From Chaenocephalus aceratus (taxonomy: Eukaryota > Chordata > Actinopteri > Perciformes > Channichthyidae): DNA of 64,000 nucleotides. The notes below the pieces were generated by a model, which worked only from the letters and a program-made list of their open reading frames with translations, was not told the origin of the DNA and ran no database searches. Shown piece after piece: positions 40,084-54,500 of this stretch. The translations under genes and the position numbers were made by a program. Each line of letters opens with the position of its first letter. The first letter of the stretch is position 1. The stretch is taken from positions 33,626,159-33,690,158 of the forward strand of contig CM043789.1 of the NCBI GenBank assembly GCA_023974075.1, read 5' to 3'.

Positions 40084-40105
40084 TGTTTAAGATTTCATAT
40101 ATTTC

Positions 40106-41351
40106 CTCCTTTGCCTGAATTCCTGAGTCCAGCATGACTGCAGTGATGAGCAGAAACAAAGAGCATTTGGCCATTGTTTATTCCCACAGGGAACCTGCTC
40201 TCACAGCCAGTTCCTGTTGCTTTTTACAAACATGTCATTAGTGGCATTTTGAGACAAAACATTTCCATCCGATTCAACAACTATGACAATGTAGACATAA
40301 ACGTATGAACAAAACAGTCTATTTCAAGTCATGTGGCGTGGTCCACAACAATGTTGCCAGGGATTCTGTTATTCAACCATTTCAATTTATAGTCAACATA
40401 TTTTGGATTTACACAAAAACTATAAACTCTCCCCTTCTTGGTTCAGTTAACTTTAAAGTAGACCACGTTTAAGAAGTGGCTGAATGCTGGTATTCTTTAC
40501 CTTTCTGTCCACACCAGGTAACATAATGATGTTTACTCAGACAAAACAAGTGGTCATCCTCATTAAATCCCAATTGCTTTAACACTTGCTTTAACTTCCT
40601 TTGTTTTAAACTTGTCTGAAGAAGGGTAAGTTACCAAATGTGGCTGGCAGGTTTTTATTGTTGTAGCCACTTGGTGCCACCAGATGCACTACACATTAAC
40701 TTCTCATGTTAGAAAGATATTAAGGGATTTGCTTTTCTTTAACAGATTCCCTAATACTACAGGGTGGACAATTATTTAGGGGACACACACAAACTTATAT
40801 GGTTTGATAAATAAAATGTGATTTGTATTACCAAATTATCAATGCACTTAAATATTAAGAATAATATGACAACTTTTATGTTACATTTATGTTACATTTT
40901 TGCTTAGTTAACATAGCAACTTGATGATGTATGTACAGGACATTAAAAGGCACCCTACAGAGAGAACGACCCGTATACAAAGTGCAACGTTGAAAAAACA
41001 TGAAATAACTTCCCTGTAATTCAGTGTAGTGTGCACTGCCTATTAACTTCCACACCAAGCTGCAAAGACCGACATTAACACCTTGTCTGGACGGCCAGTC
41101 CATGCCTTTACTTGAAAAGTTTACCAACTTTCTTTTGTGTAAACAGTGTCACAGCTCTCTGTCAATCAGATGTATTTGTCTTTTTAATATTTACACTCGG
41201 ATCACAAATAGGAGTAAAACATTTAAGTAGAGACAGAGGTTACTTCTTCCTCCGTCTCCACTTTCTGGCTATCACTTTCTTCTACTTGATGCTTCACTTG
41301 CTCAACCTTTGGCTGCTTGCTAACATCCTCTGGCGTTCCCTTGTTCAGCTC
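40106..41351. other. intergenic between tacc1 and loxl2, no gene seen
   Basis: No supported exon. AT-rich with short chance frames. Confidence 0.5.
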
Positions 41352-41572
41352 CCACCTGTTCAAGTCCCGGAAAGACCAAGTTCTACCGAGGTGTCCCTGA
41401 GCAAGGCACCGTTCCCTACACTGCTCCCCGGGCACCGTACATAATGGCAGCCCACTGCTCCTATCACTAGGATGGGTCAAATGCAGAGAAACCGTTTTGT
41501 TACTAGTACCTAGTAGGCCTAGGCTACTATGTAATGACAATAAAGTTGAATCTTCATCTTCTTCATCTTCTT
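41352..41572 (+). mobile_element. tRNA-derived SINE
   Basis: B-box-like GTTCAAGTCCC near 41359, then the characteristic teleost SINE body GTGTCCCTGAGCAAGGCACC, CACTGCTCCCCGGGCACCGT and ATAATGGCAGCCCACTGCTC, and the 3' end ATGACAATAAAGTTGAATC followed by a CTT/CAT simple tail. Recognised from its consensus; the head (A box) is poorly preserved. Confidence 0.8.
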
Positions 41573-42240
41573 CAAAATCACTTCACACACTAGTTGTCTC
41601 CTATTGGTTGTACAACAAAATTTGCTGTGAAAAAATAAGCTTTTGAATATTTGTTATGATATTTTATGGTTTAGTCTCAAATATGCAATAATTTATCTTT
41701 TATATAGTGCTTCACAATGTCTCCACTCATGAAGATGACAGACAAGAAGAACACATCAACAAGACGGTTTGCTAAACATTTTTTGTAGGCTTTTACCATT
41801 TTGAGTGCTATGATCTGATTTCCAGGGTAAAATGTGTACTCCTTTGTGGCCATATAAACTACAATTGATCACTGATTTTATCCCAAAAGAAAATATCTCA
41901 CTGGATTTTATTTTCATATCTAAAATGTTTACTCAATAACATTTTAACTCACAAACTTAGCTTCAGCAAATTCCATATCCGAGCATCAGCATTAACCTGT
42001 GAGCATTGGGGTCAGTTTTGGGTTTCAAAGATTGCTTCCTTAATCTGGTAAAAAATAACGTTCTCCTTTTTATGGGAAGGTAACACATAATTGTATAGCA
42101 TATACAAAGTATTTTCTTAATAAATAAACCAAAATACTTACTTTTTTTATTTTAGGTTACGCAACTTTAAAGTTACGCAAAGCTATAAGATGTCAGCAAA
42201 CGGAGCTTTACATAAATGCCTGCAGTGTGTTTTTGTAACC
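41573..42240. other. intergenic upstream of loxl2
   Basis: AT-rich; no gene recognised. Confidence 0.5.
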
Positions 42241-42481
42241 CTGGTGATAGGGCCGGAGGGGGCGTGTCCAGGATGCTGAGGCTGCTTCTGATTGGCTGAT
42301 GTGCGTGGCGAGGAGTGGGAAGGGAGCGCTCGGCCAGCTGTGAGGTTGAGCAGAGAAACAGCGAGGAAGAGTACTAAAGGGACAAAGAACCGCTGCCTCA
42401 CATTCATCCTCTGCAACAAGTTGGAAACTTCAAAGTCTGCGTCCTGGAAAGTGTGTTACTGCTTGTTCTTCGTCTGTCAAA
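42241..42481 (+). promoter_or_regulatory. loxl2: loxl2 promoter and noncoding exon 1
   Basis: A GC-rich block with a GGGGGCGTG box (42258-42266) precedes a stop-containing leader that ends at a consensus donor CAAA/GTAAGT (GT at 42482-42483). The next acceptor on this strand in good context is the loxl2 coding exon at 44401. A noncoding first exon fits the LOX-like family. The start site is not determined. Confidence 0.55.
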
Positions 42482-42483
42482 GT

Positions 42484-44400
42484 AAGTGTTTCTCTTCAAC
42501 TCTGAGAAACTCTGGCCGGTCCTGATGGGACGCTGTCTTGCACTTGCATAGTGACTGTATTGAAACTTCAAATACATCGTACAATTATTACTTTTTGTCA
42601 TCTTTGCCAGCAGAAATGCGTTTTTCTAATTTTAAACTTAATTTAATTGTATTTCCTTCCAAATATTGTTTTTTTACAGCCCCAAAAAGTGATCCTAACT
42701 TAGAACGTGGGCTGCTGTGTTGCATAAGCAACATAAAAACCAAAATCTAAAAGAAAGTTACATTACCTTGATATGTATGCTTCACTCTTTTGCTGACATT
42801 GGACCTACAGTTTTTCTGGAAGAAGCTGCAGGACTCTTTCTTGTGTTAGCTGAATATCAGGATTTGTGTGCTGGCCAGGGCTTAACAGAATGGATGGTTG
42901 ATTTGTGCTTTACTTAAATAAACAAATGATGCAAGAGCAACTGGCTTTGACTGAGAAGCAAATCATTCAGCATGTGGAATTTTACTATTTCCAGTTGACT
43001 TGACAATCCTTGGCTATCCTACACTGACAGGCAGGTTTCACGTATTATGGCCCTATTGTTCTCATGCAACCTCATGATTGACATTTTCTAACTCTCCATT
43101 GAAAACCTGAAGTAAAATGAAAGTCACATTTTGGAGGGAGTGTTAAATATGAACAATTGTCTTTAGGATAGAGGTGTGTCTCTCTCCACTGGTTTTGTAA
43201 GAAGTATAATCTAAAACATACCAGACACATTCCAGAGAAGTGTTAGTTTTTCATAAATGGCCATGTGGAGTTGACACTTGCTAACTGACTGTTTGTTCTG
43301 AAGTGCACTCTGAACTCTGGTTAATACATTAATTTAAAACGTACATAATGTTGATTCTGTAACTTTTAACTCTGTGTAAAGAGAGATTAAAAAAGTCTAA
43401 CTTAAAGTATCTGCTGCTTCCGCCTGCTTAACATTCATGAGAAGATATACCAGATGTTTCACAGGATCGCAAGTGACAGTCTAACAAAGTCTGACAATTT
43501 ACTGACTGTGTACTGCAGGGGTGTTTGTGTAAGCCTGGGCCTCTACAGTTTGTTTGGCTGTTGCTATGACGTCAACTTGGAAATCCCCCCTCCTCCTTCC
43601 TCCCTTGCAAAGACGTGGAGGTCTCCTCACTTTCACTGTCTTCCTTCCCTCCCTTTCCTCCTCAAAATTCCTCCCTGGGGGCTTTGGTCCCTCCATTGAC
43701 ACTCTCATGGTTTTCCATGATATATCGAGGTGGAGTCAACTTTCCCTCTGAAGTTCAGCTCAGCAGCCTGCAGGCACAGTATAGAATCTATAGATAAAGC
43801 AGCCCAACCTGCAGGAGCCCACATTTACTCTCCATTAGGCTGTCAGAAAGATGGAGAGAGGGATCCTTGTCTCAGATTCACAGCTTTCGTTCTAACCCAA
43901 ACGTTTCTCAATTCTCTTTTTTCTTTCCTATTGACAGTCAAAAAATACGTCACTTTTGATCCTGTGAAACAACATTATGTACGTTTTTAAATTAGTGTAT
44001 TAACCAGAGTTCAGAGTGCACTTAAGAACAAACAGTCAGTCAGTATGTTCACTGGTTGCTTTATAATATATTGTCAGACTGTGATAAATCCTGTATGTTA
44101 TTCTGAAGCGTATACTTGTGGTTGCACAGAGGCCAGAGAAGGTCACTAGGAGCCTGATGATGGCCAAGCCAAACTGTTCCTGCCCTAGATTGTATACTGA
44201 AACTCGCTCAAGTTATGGACAAAAAAACCACCCACACCACAAATTACTGTCTGCCTGCAATGTTTAGCTCTCAATATAACTCTGAGGAATGTGCAAATGT
44301 TACATTTAAAGTCCATCTCCTTATAGATTCTTCAATAAGCATAGTTCAGTTCAGCTTCTATTGAATTCTTACCGTGTTTTTTCTTAATCTCTCCCCTTAG
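42484..44400. other. loxl2: loxl2 intron 1
   Basis: Between the noncoding exon and the start-codon exon. It contains a CRE palindrome (43567-43574) followed at once by GGAAATCCCC (NF-kB-like, 43579-43588). No exon seen. Confidence 0.5.
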
Positions 44401-44431
44401 TTCACTGTCTTTCCTTGCCTCGTCCTGCATC

Positions 44432-47400
44432 ATGCTGCGTCCAGTTGCCATCCACTGTGTGGTGTCCACCTTACTGTCCCTGTGGGCGCTGTGCAATGCC
44501 CAGTCAGACTCTAGCCCCCCTGTCATCCAGCTACGTTTAGTCGGGGAGAAGCGGAAACACTACGAGGGCCGGTTGGAAGTTTTCTACAATGGCGAGTGGG
44601 GAACGGTGTGTGATGATGACTTCTCTATATCTGCTGCACACGTGGCGTGCAGAGAGCTCGGCTTCCTGGACGCCCAGTCCTGGTTGCCCTCGGCCAAATA
44701 CGGAAAAGGAGAAGGTAAGAAAACGTTATTAGAAGTATCTGTCTGTTTCCAGGATTTGGTCTAAACCTTTTGTTATAGCCAAAACCCTTCAAACTCTTGA
44801 AATCTTGCTATCCAGCTTTTGAACAACTGTGTTGGGGGTTATAGGGTGTTAATCTTACAAACCAGCCAACCACACATTTACAAGTCCGTATATGTCTTTG
44901 TACAGTTTAGTTTGTTCCATGGAAATCTTTGAATGAGGTACAGGTTTCTTCCTGTCTGACTGCATGTATCAGGTGCTGGTTTTCCCATTAGAGGCAAACT
45001 TAGACACGCCAATCACATATGAGCACTGGAAACCCCATGTGTAAAACTTCACACAGACGTAATCTCATCCCTCCTCTCACTTTGTAGTGTATGAATTCCT
45101 CCGTCATGGTGAAAGCAGTAAAGAGATTCCCAGCTCTGAGAGTGTGCTGGCTGCTGGTGGTTAATGTCAGTTGGTAGCTGTTAATTAACTCAGTGTCCCT
45201 TGTTAAAGGTACATGTTTTCCCACAGGGTCGGGCCACATCCAGCCAGCCACTTCAAAAGTGAAGCAATTAACTTTGTGCCTTGCTACAGTTATTATAGAA
45301 ATTTCAAGAATAATATATATTAAGTTATACACCCCATGGATGTAATGTTGCACACACATTATATTTTACAAGAAGCAATTAACAAGCAGTTTGATGTATA
45401 TTCCAGCACTGTGCAGACTGACAACTGCACTGCATTTTAACAATGAGGTATATAAGCCACATTTTTTCTTAAAGTTTACCAACATTCCCTTTGGTCACTT
45501 TTAATGTTGTTAAGTTGCATTTTTTTGTATAACAGAATAGGCACAACATTTATTTTACCATAAAATGTGTGCAGCATTTTGCCATTTAGCACAAATGAAT
45601 TACCCAATATGTGTATGTTATGATGAGGAGTGTACCTCTTTTACTGGTGAATGGTTGTTTAGCTTGAAAGCAGAGTAATTGAGGCCCAGACAAGCTGTAT
45701 GCATGTGAGATAATGGAAATTACTTTTGTCTGTTTTCCTGTTGTTGGTGAAGTCAAACGGCTATAAAAGTGATGAAGATCATTTTCCATCTCCCATCATG
45801 ATGACATCAGGGACAGAAACCACTAAATGTGTCTAATGGGAGACAAACCTTTATAATAAAACTTCATGGATGCTCGTCTAGATAAAGATGTTTTTCCTGT
45901 ACAGCTATTAAATGCGATTGTTAACAACATCATGGTTGTGTAAAATATATCAGAGGAGAAGAAGGCTACTGCTTCAGGCTACAATTTTGAAATAGGATCA
46001 GATGCATTTGCACATTTCTTTTATTTAGGGGGTGGCTGGAGTTAAGTCGCTGCCTTAAAGAACCAAAAAAAGGCCAATTAGAAAATGCATGGCTCCCCTG
46101 TGCTCTGTGCTTCCCATTCTTTTCAGTGGTTGGTGAAATTACATTCCCATAAGGCTTGTGGATGATAGTTTTAACACAGCAATCCAGATGTATTACTCCT
46201 GGCAATGCTCAATATTTGTTTGGACAAACATGCACGGAGACCACGCTCACTTTTTAAACAACCCAGCTGCTTCAGCACCAGAAGACTTGGCTCTTATTAT
46301 AAAAAATGTTCCAGAGGTGGACATAACGTTGCCAGAAGAAGGCTACGTGACTATATAACATGCTGTCACTCTTTCGGTATGATCAGGATGTTCCTCAGCA
46401 ACATGTCAGAACGATGAGCTGGCCGTTGCTGGTTTTCCACGTGGTTTCCTTCACGATTGGTTGTGAACAGTCAGCTGGACGGTAGATGATCTTCTCAGCC
46501 ATGACAACTTTTATTGGGCACGTTGATGCTGAAAGAATGTGTCAGGGAAGCAAACACATCTCCACATGAGTAGGTTTACCCTCTGTCTGAGTGACTAGAC
46601 TTGGAATGGAAATTATGAAAGAGAAGTCAAAAAGGTATGAAACATAGTTTAAGCAGTCAAGGTTCAATGTTAGGACCAGCCATTTAAATGTTTCCCATGC
46701 ACTGTTCCCTTATTATTGGGTACTGTGACTGGGAATATAGGCTTGTGGCTGAGTTGGAACAGCCTTAATGCAAGTGTGAAGGGTTTTATCTGTGAGAGCC
46801 AGATGTGGAAGAAATACTCAGATGTTGTGCTTGAGTAAAAGCAGAAGTACCAGAATGTAGGAATACTTTGTTACAAGTAAAAGTCCTGCATTCAAAATGT
46901 TACTCAAGTAAAAGTACAGAAGTATTAGTATCAAAATAAAGTACCAAAAGTAAAAGTACTAATTGTGCAAATTGGCCCATATCAGAATAATATAAATTAT
47001 ATGTTTTTACTATAATTATTTATGCATTAAAGTGGTATCAAAGATAGTAAAGGTCTGCTAATATGAATTCCTTCTGGTGCATGATTAACCTCTGAATTGT
47101 CTCGGAGTAGAAGTACAAAGTAGCAGAAAATGAAAATAATCGGTTAGAGTACCAGTACCTCAAAATTCTACCTAAGTACAGTACTTGAGTAAATGTACTT
47201 ACTTCCTTTACACCACTAGTAGTGCCAAGGGCAACCACATAATGGATTGTTTAAATTAAGTCCTATACCTAAAGTTGTCGACATGGGAATGAAAAAAAAT
47301 TCACAAATAAAATAAAAAAGAAAGAAGAAAGTCACACACACAACCTATACATCCATTTGATTAAGGGGACCTATCATGAAAAACACACTTTTTGATGTCT

Positions 47401-48471
47401 TTTATACATAAATATGTGTCCTCGGTGCGTCAGGGAACTCACAAAATGTCAGAAAACAAAACCCTCTCTCTTTTCCTCCGTACCCAAATCTCTAAAAACG
47501 GGGGAACAACGGAGCTGATCCAGATTTGTGTCCGATATGACGTAATATCGGAAATGTGGACCGACGGCACTATCAGAAACGTCGCTATCAGAAACAATGC
47601 CCAACGTGTTTTGGACGTAATAGGTATTTGTTTACATTAGCAAGCATCGCTAACACTCAGAGCTAACCTGTGCTGGAGAGAGTAGGCCTATGTGTAAAAA
47701 AGCAAGAATTAAAAAAGGAACTCACCTTGTGGTAAACCCGCAAGAGAAAAAGCATTTGAGCTCCATACTGTTTCAGAAATAATCTTTGATGTGGTTTGGA
47801 ACATGATATGGCATTTAATCACGGCAGCATTTAGCTGAGTATCTCGTAGAATTCTGAGCAGGCATTAGCTCCACCTCCTCTTCTTTTTTTCAAGCTAAGG
47901 ACCCCGAACCTGCCGTTCTCCAAGGGTCCCTCTCAGGTCGATTAAATGGAATCCTTAGAGGCTTATCAATTCTTAAATTTCCCCTCCTCGACTCCTATCC
48001 TCGAGACTTAGTCCCGCCCACAGGAGATGCGAGCGGAGGACTGAGGAGGGGAACCGAGGAGAGAGGAGGGGAAGCAGCAGGCAGTTAGAGAAATGAGAAC
48101 TCTCCCCTGAGCGGTCATTTTAAAGAGACATCCATTAATGATGACAGGAGGCACAGCAGCCCCTCTGTCTGATGGACAGATGTGTTCATGACGACTTATA
48201 TATTTACTTTGATTCATTCACAGTGCGGTATAATGAGACAATAACAGGCTACAGATGCGGACATATACACACACACACACATATATCTAATATAAATAAA
48301 ATTTAAAGTATGAGAGCACTCTCATAATAACGTAACACAATCAGAGACTGGATATATCCCCTCCCCCCCTCTCTCTGGTCGCTGAAATGGGGAATTGAAA
48401 TTACGGGCCAAAAGTAAGCAGAGGACACCAAACCAACTGAGACCCGTCTGTCCGCCGCATACGCACTGTAC

Positions 48472-48508
<37 letters not shown>

Positions 48509-51500
48509 GCACACTGTACCACACACACCTACATAATCAGGATACAGCCGATGTGTATTTTATTATGTGAAGCACTAAATGGTCTTAGAGAAATATCGAC
48601 TCTTTGTTTGTAGTTATCTACTAAACTAAAGCAAATAAATAGAGTAGGTCTGTTATACTGAGTGATATACATTTTCGTGTGCTAGTGGATCGCCGGAGCT
48701 GTATTAGATTAACATATTACCATGCTTATTGTAGTTCTAAGTGCACTGCCTTGCTGCCATCCTTGATGGAGCATAGTGTGGGCTTGACAGGAAAGGAGTG
48801 AGCAGAGGGTCGAGTTGTTGATTCTTGTTCTGTTTTCTGTGACTATCTTCCTCACCCTCTCAGACTTTCAGTTGCGCGTGCTACCATGGAAACCAAAGAA
48901 TGGTGTACATAGCTGTATTAAAGTCCGAGTGGAAACAGTCCTGAGTAAATGTAAATCTGATTGTGTCAGAAATCGGGAGAAATGCGGGAGAAATATGACC
49001 CCGGGAGGAAACCGGGAGAGGGCAATGAAATCGGGAGTCTCCCGCGAAAATCAGGAGGGTTGGCAAGTATGTACGTCATCGAGTGCCGCCGAAGGACTGT
49101 TCCAATCTCCAGCATACTTGGAATTCCACCGAGGCCGCGTACTTGGTTTGGGGGAAATTTCGAGGCTGCACATGGGTAGACTTCGCGTCCTTAAAATCCC
49201 CACAATGCTTTGCGCACGGACCAATTTCAAAAACTTGCGGAGAATTGCTGAACCGACGCAGCACACATTTAAATGTAAGTATAGTGGCGTAGAACATGTG
49301 TTGGTAAATATGTTACTTTGTTACATTTGTTTGTTATCACCAAAAATGTGTTCCGTGAAAGTAAAGCAAGTTCATAATTGGATAGACATCGTGAGGTATT
49401 TATTTTCGGTACAGTTTATGTTGAAACCGTTAGAGAGAGTGGCACACTTGTTAGCCTGTTCCATTCTTCTTCGTTTTCCGAAGCCGTGGCTTGGAAGTAT
49501 ACTTGCTTCGTTTCTGAAGGAAGTGACTTGGAAGTACGCGACTACTAAGCCAGCATCCTCGCGATTGAGAAACACCCACTGTATCCTCGGTTATAGCTCC
49601 TCCAGAGAGTCTCCTCGACGCTCGATCCTCGGTCCTCGTGTGCATTTAGAGAAATGAGATGTCCTTCAAAATGGCGCGCTGAAATTCATTTCCGGGTCAC
49701 TACCGGAGGACCGAGGAGTCGAGGAGTCGAGGAGGGGAAATTTGAGTATTGAGAAGCCTCTCTTGCATCCCTCACTTGCGTCGTTTCCCTGCGTTTAGTC
49801 CCTCCCACCAGGGAAGCATGCATGGAGAGACGCAAGGAAACCACGAGAAGCAGGGAAATGAGTTTTAAGAGCAATGGGACGTCCTTTTTTCCGGAGCGTC
49901 ACGTGAAGCGACGTCCGTTTGTGATGACGCCGCACAGCTGTCTGACAGCAGCCAGCTCTGTCCCCGTTATTTTCACCAACACCCCCGCCTCTGTTAGTAC
50001 ACATTTACTGACACAAACATTTGTATCATCTGTTGTAGACCCAAATACATTAAATAAAATAAGAACTCATTCTCAAAAAAGATAAACGCCATTCTTAAAA
50101 TGTAACGAAAAAAGCGATCATGAAAATGTTTCCAATAAATGAATAAAAACAAATTTGACCACTGTGTTGTTCAGATATATCACATATTTCTAAATAAATT
50201 ATACATGAATTGAAACAAAAGACTGAGGAGTGACTCGAGAGTTTCATGTATTTTCTTCACTCCGCTGGGAAACTGCTCTCATGTCTCATGTCACTGCATC
50301 GTCCAATCAGTGAGCGATACACAGTAAGGGGGCGGGGCGAGTATCTGTGGATTTCATCGGAGGATGGTCGGGTGATTCCTCGATTATCGCTCCTCCATTA
50401 TCAATTCTCGATCCTCGGTCCTCCGGCAGAAATAAGCGCCATGGGACGGTACTCAAGATGGCGCAGACAAATCAACTTTCGGTGATACCGAGGAGCGAGG
50501 AAATGAAAATAATCGACCTGAGAAGGACCCATATTAGGGCTGAAATAGAGGGATGTGAGGGATGTCAAAAATGCATGATCTGTTTGGTATTTTAAGCAAA
50601 ACACATCATAGACATGTTTTTTATATATTTTTGATATATCTGAGACCCATAACATATGCCTAAAAATAGCATGATAGGAGACCTTTAAATATTTGCCTCT
50701 ATCCCTCCAGGCCGGATCTGGTTAGACAACGTGCACTGCACCGGTGGAGAGAAGAGCCTGGCTCAGTGTCACTCCAACGGCCTCGGTGTGTCGGACTGCA
50801 AACACTCGGAAGATGTCGGAGTGATGTGCAACCAGAAGCGCATTGCAGGCTTCAAGTTCATCCGGAACCAGGCCAACAGCGAGGAGGTACTTTCAGTAAT
50901 TAGATACGTCCATATAAACTCACGCAAATGAAAACATCAGTGTGGGATCGCTTCATCGCAACATGCAACCAGAATAGATGTTCAGAATCAGCACAATAAC
51001 AACATTAAAAAAGAGGAACAGAGGATAGGTTTAGGATGAAAGACAGAACTTATCATGGCTCCTGGCAGCTCAAAGTATTTTTCAGTATGAGTCAGACAGA
51101 TCAGTGGATTAAGTTTAATGTCTGTCTGTCTGTCTGGAGATATTTGGAGAAGCAATATTTCACCACAGTCTTGAGATAGCTGTGGGTTGCCACTGTAAAC
51201 CTGTAGTTTATGTCCCAAACAAAATAACAAAAACTTGTTGTGTCGGCTGCATCAGCTATTTGTCCTCCTCCTTAATTCTTAATATGGACCAGCTAGCTTC
51301 AAAGTTGAGGTAAACAAGATCAGGAGACAAATCATTATTTTTCCCATAAAGAAAAACAATAACTTAATAGTTTAAGTCTCTGGAAATACAATAACCTAAC
51401 CAGCTTTATCTGATCATATTGTCTAACGGTTCTAGACAATTGTTTTTGTTTGTTGAAATGCAATTAAAACAAATCTGGTTATTAATTAACAGCATTTAAT

Positions 51501-54500
51501 CAAGTGTATGGTCAGATATATTGACCATTTCCTCTTTTATTCCTACACAACAACTGGACGTTTGTAGCAGGGTTTCCGTTAGCCGGTAATTACCGGTTTT
51601 TAGCTGGTAACATTTCATAAAAACCGGTAAATTCAAAACCTGCCGGTCAAAATGTTCAATGCTCCGATCGATTGGCCGCCGGTCATTATCGGCCGATATT
51701 CACGATAGTTTGATCTGTGCTCTCTATAAAGGCCGATCAGGAGAGCTGGATTTGATCGATATGGACATAAACGCGAGTGAAGTGTACCCATGTTCATTAC
51801 GTGATGCATAAATCTTCATTTAGTTAAAACTCACATAATAACAAAGTTAATAAGAACTTACAAACAGCTGTTGCAACCGGCAAAAGGGTTTTCCAATCTG
51901 TATCATTAAATGGTTACGACTAGTAATCAAAATAATGGCCTAATTGGCCCTCAATCAGCGTGTTGGTACATAATGAGAGAACTGTTCTTCCATTACATTA
52001 TCCTATCTGCTCTGACATGGAGCCAATGAATTATTTCGCAACTCTGCATAAAATGCCTAGCTGTCCACTGGACCATTTGCACTGATGACTTTGCCAGGCT
52101 CCCATTAGTCTCTCCCAGCCCACACCAGCACACAGCAGCCTGGGAGATTTAGGCGATGACTCATAGAGGGGGGAAGACCATCCTGTCTGGCTCCAGGAGC
52201 GCCTCTGCACCGGATGGAAAGTCAGTGTGGGTTTGTACTCATGGCAGGAGAAAGGGAGGTAGAGAAGATGATATATTATTATGCTGTCTGAGAACATGTT
52301 ATTAAAATACATTTCCATAAAGGGGTTCCCTGTTTTAAAAAAAAAACACATAGAGATAAAGCAACATTTATTTGACCACTCTGATAAACAGTCAATGCTT
52401 TAACACTTTATGACTTCATTCAGTGTTTTGTTTATTCATACCAGAAGTCGGGTGGGAGATTTGTCCGTGTCACCAGACTCTCTAAAACAACCTTGAACAG
52501 TGATTGTGATTTTTACTGGGTTCAGTAAAGGCAACACACCTGATGGGTGTTTCTGAAATAGCTCAGTATCTTACTCATGCATATTTGAGTCACTGGAATG
52601 AAGGAAATGTAATTAATAAATTACCGACTACTTTTTGCTGGTCGTGTATGTCCGCAGTACCGTCTTGTTCCCTATTTATCGTTGGATAAAAGCGTCAGCT
52701 AAATGCAATGTAATGTAATGTAATGTGTATTTAGGGTCTGTTGGGTGTTGCTGTAGTGCAGTCCCCCACCCTGTAAATATTTCCTTGGTCTGGCTGTAGC
52801 CTTTCAAGTCGCAGGGGAGAGGAATGGGAAAAAGGTGTAGCTACACCTCTTTGACCATGCATGTGCTGACGTCAGCAATGGGCAGCACTGTTCCTTCATC
52901 TGTTTATTCACAGCATGAATTGACATTCTGTGCTTTTTCTGCAAAGTTAACACCCTAACCGAGTCCAGTCCAAGCAGAGGTCAATGTTGAATGGTTGAAG
53001 CAACAGGTATTTCTGCTTCTATGTAAGGGCTTTACAACTTTCAAGATGATAGATCTTTATTGAAATATGATGAGTGCAGCTTACCTGGCCAATGTCTGTT
53101 TCCTCTTAACGTTTAGTGTCAGTTATGTGTCTGTCTGTTCATGATTTACATCCTTGGATAACCAGTCATTTCTTCAAGTGGGTATTTTCAGTTTTGTAAG
53201 TCAGGGTAAGTCAGGTCACAAAGTTTCTTTCAAACAGCAATTATCTTGTTTTTGTGAGAGATACATCATGTTTAAGTTTATGGAGATATGTGAAGATAAG
53301 ACTGTAGCAGCTAACTCTGGTAAGTTAATAGTAGTCCACTGAAAACATCAGTCTGTCATTAATGAAAACAGCAGCTTCCACCGGCACATTGAGATGGAAG
53401 ACATGCTACCTTGTTAGCAGACCTAATATTAGGGCATAATAATATACAAATATCAAGTAAATTGCAAGTTTTGTTGAAAACTAATCTGAGAAAGTTTTTC
53501 TGGGTTGGCCCAAGCTCTTTTCAGAGTGGTCATTATGTCTTACCTTCCAATCTGGCATGTCCATCTTTTAAAGGGCTTCATATAATTTAAGTTACTCTAC
53601 AAGTACAAGTCTCTAATACAATACCAGTATATCCTCTATGTGATACCAATAGTGTACTACTTTTGAATACCATGTTTGTACATTTGTACATTTTGAACAT
53701 AAATACATTATTGTGTTCAATTATTTAAAAAAGGAATTTTTACTGCATTCCACTTCACCACACCATATACTTTGCTGTTTGTAGCTCCTGCGGTAGGGGA
53801 CCAATCACGTTGCATTCAAATAAAGAATGCTTGCTGTGATTGGCTGTGAGTAAAACCAATCGAATAGACTTTTCTTTTTCGTTCTGGGCGCAAAGAGGCT
53901 CATATGCAGGTATCATATGACTGGAGAAGTTCTTCTATTACTATGTTACTAAATCACTTATTTCCTTACCAATACTAAATACTGATACCCTTAACATGAA
54001 CAATCTGTAGCCCCACTTCATTGCAACAGCCATCTTTTGTTACGTGTCTGTCTTACCAGGCCTAGTTGCTTTATTTATTAGCATGTGTTTGTTTGGTCTT
54101 TCAGTCCCCAGCACCAAACACTCATGACAGGAAGCCTTGTTTATCATCTGTTAGTAGGGATTTCTCCACAGACTTTGCCTTATTCGGTTGCTGTTACGTG
54201 TGAATGTCTCTCTGCACGTCTTCATTGTCCACAGGGTCATTGCTAAATATATCTCCTTTATGAGAGGATGCCTGAAATTTCAGTCTTCGAGTGTTAGATG
54301 TTTATGAGAGAGGGTGATGTGTCATTTAGGGATAATTAGAGGCTTATGCTATCAGAGTAATTGGATGTTCTTTGGTCTGTGCTTTACAAAAGTCTGCATT
54401 GCTCTGCTCGTGTTGCATAATACTTTGTCTGCTGCAGACTAGACAATACCATTATCACTCTTATTCTTGCCTTTTTGATTGTTCACAAAGTCAATGTTTT

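Larger units (their letters stand above)
37799..40105 (+). other. tacc1: tacc1 3' UTR
   Basis: From the stop codon to just past the first canonical AATAAA (40078-40083) on the plus strand. It contains the ATTG microsatellite and the MITE. A shorter UTR using a noncanonical signal before the MITE cannot be excluded. Confidence 0.55.

Noticed and set aside
48815..49657. 280-codon plus-strand open frame
   Set aside because: It runs across several unrelated repeat pieces of the composite element and matches no protein family I recognise; length alone is not evidence.
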